Below, piece after piece: positions 12,250-21,915 of a stretch of 64,000 nucleotides of DNA. A model generated the notes under the pieces. That model saw only the letters and a list, made by a program, of their open reading frames with translations, ran no database searches and was not told the origin of the DNA. Numbering within the stretch: the stretch's first letter is position 1; every line of letters begins with the position of its first letter. Both the position numbers and the translations under genes were made by a program. Source of the DNA: Gymnogyps californianus (lineage: Eukaryota; Chordata; Aves; Accipitriformes; Cathartidae); assembly GCF_018139145.2 (NCBI RefSeq), contig NC_059474.1:39016344-39080343 (forward strand), in the 5' to 3' direction.

Positions 12250-12323
12250 TGTGCTTCCACTGTCATGTCATAGTATAAATTGTCAAAAATTGTATTATGA
12301 CATGACAGTAGCAATGGTGCACA
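12250..12323 (+). ncRNA. Candidate pre-miRNA-like hairpin
   Basis: The arms 12259-12278 and 12290-12309 form a 20-bp stem with no bulge: 18 Watson-Crick pairs and two that are G-U when read on the plus strand (12273/12295 and 12276/12292). The loop is 11 nt (12279-12289). Below an asymmetric internal loop a second short helix, TGTGC at 12250-12254 with GCACA at 12319-12323, gives a 74-nt fold of pre-miRNA size. On the minus strand the two wobbles become C-A mismatches, so the plus strand folds better. I do not recognise the sequence as a known miRNA. A decayed palindromic transposon is the main alternative. No flanking TA duplication or terminal-repeat pattern is obvious. Confidence 0.4.
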
Positions 12324-13218
12324 ACTAATTAAATCTAATAAAGCCTGTCATTTTTACTTTTTTTTTAAATCATGATGGGCAGCTGCTACTTAGGACTGAA
12401 AAAAATCTTCTAGACTAAAATGATTATTCTTTGTGTTTGCAGTGAAACAGTTGAATCTGTTCTAAGTTCCCCTAATTGTCTTGGAATATGTTTGAAATGA
12501 ATATCACATGTCCTTTGTAGCAATCACGAAAAGTCTGTTTGGTTCCTAAGGCAGCAAGGTTGTTCATCATTGATGTAAAATTGTAGTTGTATCAGATGTA
12601 TTACTTAGATGAAGTATCATTCTGTTTTGCAGGAACGAACAGAAATATGAAGAAAAACAGGTTCAAAGATGATGCTCTTTCTACTAAATCTTGCCTTCCC
12701 GGATAACCGTTGACTCCCAAGGTACTTCAGATTTTTTTAAACAATCAGTTTGCTGGACACTAAACACCATGTACAACTGTAGCTGGGTCTTTTTAGCAAG
12801 CCACTTACTTCACCCTTCTTCTTGTCTGGATCTAGTATATAAGATAGTCTTTGATTCATCCATTGGTTATATGAAACTGTTGTTTACATATAAATATATA
12901 TGGGTTCTATATCTAACTTTAAAAGCTGGAACTATAAAATATCCCAACATGTCATTTCCACAGGTAGCTATGTGCATGGAGAATACAGTTTAATTACATG
13001 TGATCTGGCTCATTATTGCTTTCCTTCTTACAGACTTTACTTTTTTAAAGTATTTAATATCAAATGAGAATTCTTCTGTTTGGTAGAACCAAATCTGACC
13101 TTCCTCCTTCTATTTTGAAAGCTATTAATATTTCTGGCTACTGCCAATATATCTTGTTATTACCATTTGTATACAAATATGTAAGCATAGGTAACCCACA
13201 AATCCAGAATTATTCTGG
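12324..13218. other. AT-rich DNA, nothing recognised
   Basis: No repeat or gene is recognised. A plus-strand frame at 12691-12993 (100 codons) has mixed hydrophobic content but no family signature. The stretch ending TTTTGCAG at about 12633 followed by a short purine-rich segment looks acceptor-like, but there is no convincing donor. Confidence 0.4.
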
Positions 13219-13760
13219 TGTTCTGGTTTAACCCCAGCTGGCAACTAAGCACCACACAGCTGCTCACTCCCTCCCTGCCAGTGGGATGGGTGAGAGAATC
13301 AGAAGGGTAAAAGTGCAAAAACTAGTGGGGTGAGATAAAGACAGTTTAATAGGTAAAGCAAAAACCACACGTGCAAGCAAAGCAAAACAAGGAAGCCGTT
13401 CACTATTTCCTGGGCAGATGTTTAGCCATCTCCAGGAAAGCAGGGCTCCATCACGCATAACGGTTACTTGGGAAGACAAATGCCATAACTCTGAATGTCC
13501 CTGTCCCCTTCACCCTTTTCCCCCGCAGCTTTTATTGCTGAGCCTGATGTCATATGGTCTGGAATACCCCTTTGGTCAGTTGGGGTCAGCTGTCCCAGCT
13601 GTGTCCCCTCCCAGTTTCTTGTGCACCCCCAGCCTACTCACTGGTGGGGTGGGGTGAGAAGCAGAAAAGGCCTTGACTCTGTGTAAGCACTGCTCAGCAA
13701 CAGCTAAAACATCCCTGTGTTATCAACACTGTTTCCAGCACAAAACCAAAACATAGCCCC
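13219..13760 (-). mobile_element. Avian ERV LTR, copy 1 (truncated)
   Basis: The plus strand begins TGTTCTGGTTTAACCCC and carries the words GTGGGATGGGTGAGA, TGAGATAAAGACAGTTTAATA, ATCACGCATAACGGTTACTTG, GGAATACCCCTTTGGTCAGT and GTTATCAACACTGTTTCCAGC, typical of an avian retroviral LTR lying in minus orientation. Read on the minus strand, ATTAAA (plus 13345-13350) fits the polyadenylation signal. The TATA region is eroded: the plus strand has TTTATTGCTGAG where the other copy has TTTATATACTGA. About 65 bases at the U3 end (right-hand side) are missing where copy 2 begins. It has a different R/U5 segment from copy 2, so it belongs to a different subfamily. No retroviral coding sequence is adjacent. 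Confidence 0.85.
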
Positions 13761-14357
13761 TGTCATGGTTTAACCCCAGCAAGCAACTGAGCACCACGCA
13801 GCCGCTCTCCCCTCCCCCCTCCCAGTGGGATGGGGAGGAGGATCACGGAAAAAAAGTAAAACTCATGGGCTGAGATAAGAACATTTTAATAACTAAAGTA
13901 AAATAAAATATAATACTAACTAATAATAATAAAAATAGAATATTAATAATAATTGTAATGAAAAAGGATAGAACAAAAAAAAGAGAAATAAAACCCAAGA
14001 AAAGACAAGTGATGTGCAATGCAATTGCTCACCACCTGCTGACCGATGCCCAAGCAGCGATCTGCCCCTCCTGGCCAACTCCCCCCAGTTTATATACTGA
14101 GTATGACATTCTATGGTATGGAATACCCCTTTGGTTAGTTGGGGTCAGCTGCCCCGGCTCTGCTCCCTCCCAGCTTCTTGCCCACCTGCTTGCTGGCAGA
14201 GCATGGGAAACTGAAAATCCTTAACTTAGGATAAGCGCTACTTAGCAACAACTGAAACATCAGCATGTTATCAACATTATTCTCACACTAAATCCAAAAC
14301 AGCACTGTACCAGCTACTAAGAAGAAAATTAACTCTATCCCAGCCAAAACCAGTACA
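13761..14357 (-). mobile_element. Avian ERV LTR, copy 2 (full-length)
   Basis: 597 bases, beginning TGTCATGGTTTAACCCC and ending AAAACCAGTACA on the plus strand, so it has the canonical TG...CA ends. Minus-strand features are a TATA box GTATATAAA (plus 14089-14097) and ATTAAA (plus 13885-13890) as the likely polyadenylation signal, in the right order for U3-R-U5. An A/T-rich insert-like stretch (13900-13990, AATAATAAT words) lies in the downstream part. The left flank ends CCCC and the right flank starts CCCA, so only a 3-base match is visible and no clear target-site duplication. There is no internal gag, pol or env sequence. It abuts copy 1 directly in the same orientation. Confidence 0.88.
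14089..14097 (-). promoter_or_regulatory. LTR TATA box
   Basis: GTATATAAA on the minus strand inside LTR copy 2, placed where a U3 promoter is expected and followed at about 200 bases by ATTAAA. Whether it is active in host cells cannot be judged from sequence. Confidence 0.55.
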
Positions 14358-16655
14358 CCCAGATAAAATCATTAGATTTTTCTGCTTTTATTATAAGAAA
14401 CATCTTGATATTCAATTTTGTAGACATATAGAATTTTCACAGAATCACAGAATGATGATCTACAAAAAAAAGCTTTTATAATTGTAAATCATGATGACTA
14501 AGGTTATGTGAGGCTTTTGTCAGTCAAAAGGAAAAGGATGCTAGTGATGGCATGCTTCAGATACTTAATTAAAGCCAGGATTTTATGTCATTCTAGATAT
14601 TGAGTGAAATAGGGATATTGGCCCACATTTCCATCATCTTTATATGATGAACATGTTTATCAATTTGCAGAGTTGGTGAGAACATGTCTATACTGGTGCA
14701 TTTTTCAGCCATCTGTGTAATATTGCCTTAAAGTTTCAGTCTGTCTCTGCCAGTGATTCTGTCTTCTAAATTAACTTCCTCCATCACCTCTGCAATGCCT
14801 TTATCTGTTGCTAAAGACTATTGGCTGAAAAGAACGGGAAAAAAAATAATCATACTTGGAATTTGCTAGCCACATTTTAATGAATTCATAGGAAGTATTT
14901 TTGTATTTTAAATTTATAGATGAGCAAATCAGACTGATCCAAAGAAAGCAGATTAGTGACTCCTTGGAATATTCTCGCCTTTTTTTTCTTTTTTTTTTTT
15001 TGTGATGGCCTTTATCTCTCATCTTATACAAATCTTTCTCCCTTTAGAATTAGGACTACAATAACATTTTTTGCTCTTAGACTGTGTAAAACTGGTAAAA
15101 AAATAGATTGCTTTAGTAGTCTTTGAATATACTAAAAAAATATTTTTGCTTGCTTTACTAGAAAGATCTATTATTAATGATACTGGAGTTCTGTTTCTGA
15201 TGACTTTCCTATTGCTTATGTGTTCAGTACAATGCCTTTCCAAAAACTTTTTTGTTAACTACCTCTCATCCTAGTCATACTAATTTATTTTGTGTGGAGA
15301 TTCAAGTGTTTACTGGTAAAATAGGTTTTGTAATTTACAACAGAGTCTGTTTTTGTAAATCTTCACAGAAGTAAATTCCTTCAGTTCAACAACAACTATT
15401 ACATGTGGATAACTTGCTTAGGCTGAAATCCAGTGTATACACATTCACAATCTCCAGTTGTGTAGAATATCTGTGAGTGTATATTGAAGAAAGAGTTAGC
15501 TTTTAAGTCAGAGCCCTCTGTTAGCCCTACAGGTTCACAGCTTCTGTCAGCTTCTCTTTGTGTGTTAGCTCTAATTCCAACCGTCACAAAAATATTGTTA
15601 ATAAATAATTTTTTATACTCCTGAAGGAGTAAAATTCTTCCATTTAAAAGCTGTGATTCCTCAAGGAAAAAGAAAAACATTTTTATAGTAAGTGCTCTTA
15701 AGTAACTGACACTGATTTTATTGGATATTTTCTACTGTTTGTAAATAAGACGAAACATTACTGAACACCTAGCTGTAATTATTTTACTACTGATAATATG
15801 ACCACAGTTAACAACAATTGACATTTAAGTATATTAAAGCATAATTTGATTAAGGAAAAGAGTGGTATTCATTATTACCTGTTAATAGAACCTTCAGAAC
15901 AAGTAAAAAAATTATGTAATTATTAGAGGTAACAATTGAAGCAAACTTGAACTTAGTTATTAGTTCTTAGTAGAATTAACTGTTTTATGTAGGAGTCTTC
16001 AGCGTAGTTCTTTGGTCCATATGCAGCACCAAAGAGAAGGGTCTATGCACCAAAGGAAGGTAGATCCTTGAGTATACTGGCCTGAGCAATTAGGAGCATT
16101 AAGGATCTTTAATTTATGAAAATCTTCCAGTAGGTGCCTAAATAAGAATATGTAACTATTTGGTTTATATTTTTTGCTGTTCTATCTGAAATTGGCTTGG
16201 ATGCCAGACCTGCGAAGTATTTCTACTACCATCTGTGAACTGTTGCATGCTATCAGCTACCACTGGTACCTGTGAGAGGCAAGAACATTCAGCAGGAGGT
16301 CTTCTGCACTCTGCAAGATTAGATGACAGAAAAGGAGATACAGGAATATTATAATTAATAATCCTACTGAAGATTCAAGAGTTTGTAAACTTTTAACAGC
16401 AGAAATTTGGTCAGTCTTATCAAAGAACAAATGCAATGTCCCTGCTGCCTTTTTACCCTAAGTCCAGAATTTAAAGAATTCGCCTAGGACTTGCAAAATG
16501 AAGGTTTAGATTACTCTACTTCCTGATCTGGAATCAAATCTGCATGTGGCTTTGTCATTAAATTCACTGACCAAGTCTCAAACCTTAATATGTTTTACTT
16601 GTAGTTCGTTATAAGATAGTTCTTAATTGCTTCTACTTTTATTTGTTGTGGTGTA
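14358..16655. other. AT-rich DNA with minor repeat traces
   Basis: At 14437-14457 the words TCACAGAATCACAGAATGA resemble the octamer tip of a minus-strand CR1, but no CR1 body follows. A T-rich tract lies at 14979-15001. At about 16085-16150 GAGCATTAAGG followed by GTAGGTGCCTAAATA recalls an old amniote repeat; this is a weak match. The minus-strand frame at 15399-15680 (93 codons) shows no motif. No gene is recognised. Confidence 0.35.
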
Positions 16656-16659
16656 AAAC

Positions 16660-17831
16660 AGAATTACAGGATCAGAATTACAGAATCACATAGATTCACA
16701 GAATCACAGAACAGATGAGATCTGAAGGGACCTCTGGAGGTCATCTAGTCCAATCCCCTGTTCAAGCAAGGCCACCTAGAGCAGGTTGCCCAGGACCAAG
16801 TCTAGATGGCTTTTGAATATCTCCAAGGATGCAGCCTCCACAACTTTTCTGGGCAACCTGTTCCAGTGCTAAGACCCTCACAGTAAAAAAGTGTTTCCTG
16901 ATGTTCAGATGGAACCTCCCTTTGTGTCTGTAGCCTCTTCTCCTGTCAGTGTACACCACTAAAAAGGGCCTGGCTTCATCTTCTTTACACCTTCCCTTCA
17001 GGTATTTATACACATTGATAAGATGCCCCCGAGCCTTCTCTTCTCTAGACTGAACAGTCCCATCTCTCTCAGCCTCTCCTAATCTGAAACATGCTCCAGT
17101 CCCCTAATCATCTTAGTGACCTTTCACTGGACTCTGTCTAGTAACTCCATGTCCAGGTGTGACCTCACCAGTGCTGAACAGAGGGGAAGGATCATGTGCC
17201 TCATCCTGCTGACAACATTCCTCCTAATGCAGCCCAGGATACCATTAGTCCTCTCTGCCCCAAGGGCACATTGCTGGCTAATGTTCAACTTTGTGTCCAC
17301 CAGGAGCCCCAGGTCCTTTTCTGCATAGCTGCTCTCCAGGTGGTTGGCCCCCAGCATGCATTGGTGCATGGGGTTATTCCTCCTGAGATGCAGGACTTTG
17401 CATTTCTCCTTGAAATTCATGAGGTTCCTGTTAGACCATTTCTTCAGTCTCTCAAGGTTGCTTTGGATGGCAGCATGACCCTCTGGTTTATCAGCCGCTC
17501 CTCCCAGTTTTGTGTGTTCTGCAAACTTGCTGAGGGTATACTCTACCCCATCATTAATGAAGATGTTGAGCAGGATTAGACCCACTATTGACCCCTGGGG
17601 TGCACTGCTCCTTATTGGCCTCCAACTAGACTTCATGCTACTGATCATAACCCTCTGGGCCCAGTCAGGTAGTCAGTTTTCAATCCACCTCATAGTCTGC
17701 TCATCCAGCCCATACTTTTTCAGCTTCTCTATGGGGATCTATGGGAGACAGCATCAAAAGCCTTATTGAAGTCAAGGTAGACAATAACCACTGCTCTCCC
17801 TTTGTCTACCAATTGACTGGATCTGTAAAAA
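16660..17831 (-). mobile_element. CR1 LINE, 5'-truncated copy, about 1.17 kb
   Basis: On the plus strand the element opens with degenerate octamers (CAGAATCACAG words, 16680-16713), then GAAGGGACCTCTGGAGGTCATCTAG, then the CR1 3' region in antisense through to the reverse transcriptase domain. The minus-strand order is: YLDFNKAFD motif (about plus 17770), the PQGSIVG motif, FAEH at plus 17514-17525, FNIF-like and LLVDTKLN motifs, then NIRKHFFTVRV (about plus 16873-16905) and the octamer tail. Homology stops near 17831, as in most 5'-truncated CR1 copies. CR1 moves by target-primed reverse transcription and is the dominant LINE of birds. Confidence 0.95.
16762..17800 (-). pseudogene. CR1 ORF2 reverse transcriptase remnant (dead)
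   Basis: This is the C-terminal part of CR1 ORF2. The open piece at 17124-17648 (174 codons) covers the reverse transcriptase palm and thumb; another at 16762-17013 (83 codons) covers the C-terminal tail. The catalytic FADD motif reads FAEH (codons at plus 17514-17519), so both metal-binding aspartates are changed. Upstream, the conserved Trp of the IENW motif is a TGA stop (plus 17673-17675), and the frame shifts between the two open pieces. The copy is therefore inactive. It is a transposon relic and not a host gene. Confidence 0.9.
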
Positions 17832-17858
17832 TCCAACAGATTGGATCTGTACAAATGA
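17813..17858 (+). repeat. Short direct repeat at the CR1 5' junction
   Basis: ACTGGATCTGTAAAAAT (from 17815) recurs as ATTGGATCTGTACAAAT (from about 17840), a copy some 24 bases further on. It sits just where CR1 homology ends, so it may be junction filler or a local slippage duplication. Confidence 0.6.
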
Positions 17859-17859
17859 A

Positions 17860-20800
17860 AAACTTCTATGGGATCAAAATCAAGTTCCATCTATTTAGAA
17901 TGGCCTTTTAAATTTCTTGGAGTTCAAAAATGAGAAAACTATGTAAAGTTATTTAATCAATATATAACACTACTCCTCTTCACTAATGTCACTCTTTGTT
18001 GGCTACTACAAATATCTTTACATTTTCAGTACATATTCATTCCTGAAATGAGAAAGCTAGCTTCCATATTTGATAAAATATTTATTTCAATAATAGAAAG
18101 AAGTGGCCTGTGAATTAAAAAATATGTTACTTTTTAATAAAATCAGATCAGAGGAAAGTAGTAAAGCCAAACATTAAAAAGGAAACCATCACAAAATAAT
18201 GTTTTTTGTTTTAAAAGACAGTCTTCAGGGTTATCAGACAACTTTGTTCAACTTACCAGCTCTTCAGTTCTGACTCTACAAGCACAGGAAACACAACAGC
18301 AGGAAATTTTGTTTAATGGTATACTTTTAATTTTGATTTAGTATAGACATCAGTATGCAGTAAGGAACACACATCCAAGGATTCCTAAACTTCAAAGTTC
18401 ACAAATCTAAGTCTAATTTGCACTTTAGAGGAGGCACATGAAGGACTTCAGTCAATATAGTGGGGTTCATTGTGTTTCTGTGTTCAGTATTTGATAGCCT
18501 TTTCTAGTAATTCAGTCACATATCTCATTTGCATGAAGTTTCTTTTAAATGTCAGAATTGAGATATGACAATAAGTATTCACTTTGATTAACATGTTAAA
18601 GATTTTTCTTGACCTTAAATGAAGACACTGGTTCAAAATGTAATCAGATCTTTAAACTGGGTGGAGATTGAAGCGGGAAAATGCTATACAGACATCAGAG
18701 CACGATATGTACAGGCTCAGGGCCAAAATACTTTGCTATTTCCCAACATACTCTCTTATAGAACTGGTGTTCATAGTTTTCATTCAAATCAAATAGAAGA
18801 GATATTTGGATACTCTTTTTATCTATCCTTTGGAGAATTCATAGTATATCTTGATTGGCCTGAATTTAACAAAACGGTCACACTGTTCCAAAAACAATGA
18901 TTTGGAAAATTAACTTTTATTTTGGTAATAGTTTAGGTCTAAAAATGTGAGTACACATTTAAGTGACACATGATTTTGTATCTCAGTTTTTGAGTTCAAA
19001 TAATCTTCATTGGTTTTTGGGCTAGTGTGACAGTAGAAGGTCCACATATATATTAAAAAAAAGTGCAAAATTTATTTTAACACATTACGGTATTAAGGTG
19101 GCTGTGATGGGCAGATTACTGTAAAGATATCACCTTTTCAAGGTTTGTAATTTGCTTCATAAAGCATGTGCATTCCACATGCAATTAAAGGATGGACATG
19201 ATGAGCCAAACTTGATACTAAATATCAAGTAAGGTATTAAAATAAATGGAATTTCCTTGCAGTGAGGCTTCAAGGTGGAACAGGAAAGGTTAAGCATATC
19301 CTAACTATCCTAATGAGACCTTACTCTGATAAATAACACCAGATTAAAAAGAAAATAAAAATAGAAAGTGGAATGTAGGCAACTGAATCTGAGGTGTAAT
19401 TCAGTGCTATTTTTCAAATTCAGAATTCTACAGGAGTCTAATGTTCTCTTTTAGCAAGAAGCAAGAATCATTTCAGTCCTGAGATGACTGCTGAGCTGAG
19501 CAGTTTTATTTCAAATTCAGGCCAAAGTTTGATCATAAGAGTAGGTATTATTTTACTCACGTGAACATGGAGGGCTTCAGCTGATGGGTGTTTTGGGAGC
19601 ATGCACAAGATGCAATGAATACAAGTAGAATGCAAGTGGAAGACAAGAAAAAGGAAATACTACTACAGCTGCGTCCCTTACAAAAACAGCCTAAAGCTAG
19701 CATTCTAGGGGAGGATGATATTTTCTAGAGAGGCTATGAACCCATGCAGTGGAAGAAATTGAATGGAGATCTACCACATGTTGGACAATAACTCTTGCCA
19801 TTGAACTAATGAAGAAGTGGCATGTGTGGGGAAATCAGGGATATATGAGAAAGAGAAGCTTCCTCTACAGTTGGACAGGAGTAAATCCTTCTGTTCCTAA
19901 AAAAAAATTTATAGCTGCTTAGCTTCATCAATGAATTCTGGGCAGCAAGTCAGGAGAGGGAAAAATATACAATGCATGTTATGTACATGAGGCCAACATA
20001 TCTCTTTCAAGTGTTTTCCTAGTAGCTAGGCTGGACAGTTTCATACTCAACAGAAAGATGTTGATAAATCCTGTCTGACCAGATAACTTGACCCATAAAT
20101 TACATACAGACCCTAAGCACTTAATGTAGGGTCATGGATTCTGCAACGGTGTCCAAATGCTCAAGGTTTAAATTTTTTCAAGCTCACTTTGTAATACTTA
20201 GCTCTCTTTTAGGCGTGCGTCCAAATGTCTGTAGACTTTGATGACCTTCTATATCCTAAATCTACACAACTCTAGTTCTGTTCCTCTAAGAACCAGTACC
20301 ACCACATCGTATACAAAATTACACTTCTCAATCTATCCAATTTTTGAGGAAAAAAGCATATTTGGCAAACATATGGCTTGCTGTGAATAATTTGGGTATA
20401 GTTACCTCGTTATTGTAAATTTCCCATGTGAGCAACAGCTATGGCTATCAGCAGAGGTTCAAAAGCAGTTAAAAATCTATGCAAATTAAGTTACAAGTCA
20501 AAGTAGTTTAACTGAGGAGGAATAATGAAAGCTGATAGGTCAAAGTCCTATTCAATCCATGAAGTTTTTTTATAGCATTGCATAAAAACTCTTGGGGCAG
20601 TATTCTGTTCTCTTCATTAATCAGAAGTATACCTGGCTCCCACTGTTTCTTCATTGTGTAGCTGTTCAAGTTCAACTATTGCCTGCAGGATTTAATAAGC
20701 TTGGTAATATCAGTATTAAAATGTGTATCTTTTTATTCATCACGTTCCAATGAATTGGGTAATGCTCTCGTTATAGTATGCTATGACTAATTCAACATTA

Positions 20801-21765
20801 ATATAAGCTAGAACATGCAAAATTTCCTATGTATTCTAAGAAAATGGGGGAAGGGACAACAAAGTATTTTCCAGAATTATTGATTTAATTAATGATGAAT
20901 GGTTTATTTGTTTGTTTGTTTGTTTGTTTGTTTGGTAGATCTATGTTTTAATGATCAGTACTTATTGCAAAAGGACTCGCTGTGAGACCGTAAATGTAAT
21001 TCTGAATTGCTGTCTAAATATCTGGTTTCCCTGAAATAAATAAAGGAAGCTGAAAAATTAATAATTAATATTCAAGAATCAGGCTGTGCATGGTGCTTGG
21101 CACTTATTACAGACAACAGGAGTTAGAATACTCTGCAGCTTAAAGTCTGAGGTCTCAGCAGAACTGACAATAGTTTCTTAATCAAAACAATGGGTAGCAT
21201 GTAATGAAAGCTGTAACTTTGCAAAACAGTCTCAAGTTACATCATAAAGAATAGATAGTCCTCTAAGGTTCCTTTGCACTCATTCTTGATATAACATTGC
21301 TAACCTAACTAAAATTCCAATATGTATTTGGTATCTTCAAGACCATGAACAGTACATACTTACTGCTTCTTCTAAATTCTTTAATCTTTAGATCCTTCCA
21401 GATTATTTTCCCCCAAGTTAAGCTTTTTAAATGCTTTACCTCTTCTTAAACAGTTTGATTAAGGAATATTTGCAACTCTGAGTAGAGACACATTCATTTT
21501 GTGCTGTGTTAAAAATTAAAATTGTTTGATATCATGCTAAAAGCATGTATTTTGTAGGCTGAACAGGACTATCTTTTTAAACCTAACTCTGTGTCCACTG
21601 TGTCTGAATTTGAGTTGAGAGTAGTTTGGTTTCAATGATTCTGTATATTTAACATTAAATATATCTAAATTTTTCTCTTAGGTTACCACACCAGTGAACA
21701 CGAACATTCAGTTTAGTTAGGGATAAATAATACTTCTTTTATAGAGTTCTCTGATGAGAGATATA
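17860..21765. other. AT-rich DNA, nothing recognised except a microsatellite
   Basis: A (TTTG)n microsatellite lies at about 20903-20934. The plus-strand frame at 18619-18900 (93 codons) has no family motif. I see no other repeat or exon signal over nearly 4 kb. Confidence 0.4.
20903..20934 (+). repeat. (TTTG)n microsatellite
   Basis: TTTA followed by seven TTTG units without interruption. It is likely to vary in length between individuals. Confidence 0.9.
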
Positions 21766-21769
21766 ATAA

Positions 21770-21915
21770 AGAGGCGAGTTTCACTATTCCTGTTTCACTA
21801 CTATGGAAACCAGGGCAGAGAAAATGAAATTATTTATCCGAAGTTGTACAGAGTTAGGAATAGACAGCAAGTCATCCTAGCCCTAGCCTATTGCTGTACA
21901 CAGTGGCCAAGATAT
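21770..21915 (-). repeat. MIR-like SINE remnant
   Basis: The plus strand reads ATGGAAACCAGGGCAGAGA, AAATGAAATTATTTATCCG, AAGTTGTACAGAGTTAGGAAT, then AAGTCATCCTAGCCC and CCTATTGCT. This follows the reverse complement of MIR-type SINEs (GAAACTGAGGCAGAGA, GTGACTTGCCC, AAGGTCACACAG, GCAGAGCTGGGA, AACCC). The copy is diverged, as expected for an element older than birds. Confidence 0.65.

Noticed and set aside
12620..12665. Micro-exon after TTTTGCAG
   Set aside because: The downstream donor (GTTCAA) is poor, the segment is only about 28 bases and no neighbouring exon is recognised.
13418..14224. Plus-strand frames of 63-88 codons in the LTR pair
   Set aside because: They lie in LTR non-coding sequence and match no retroviral protein.
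14437..14457. CR1 octamer-like words
   Set aside because: No CR1 body follows, so two octamers alone do not prove an insertion.
17116..17579. Plus-strand frames of 70 and 127 codons inside the CR1
   Set aside because: They are antisense to the CR1 reverse transcriptase, which explains the openness.
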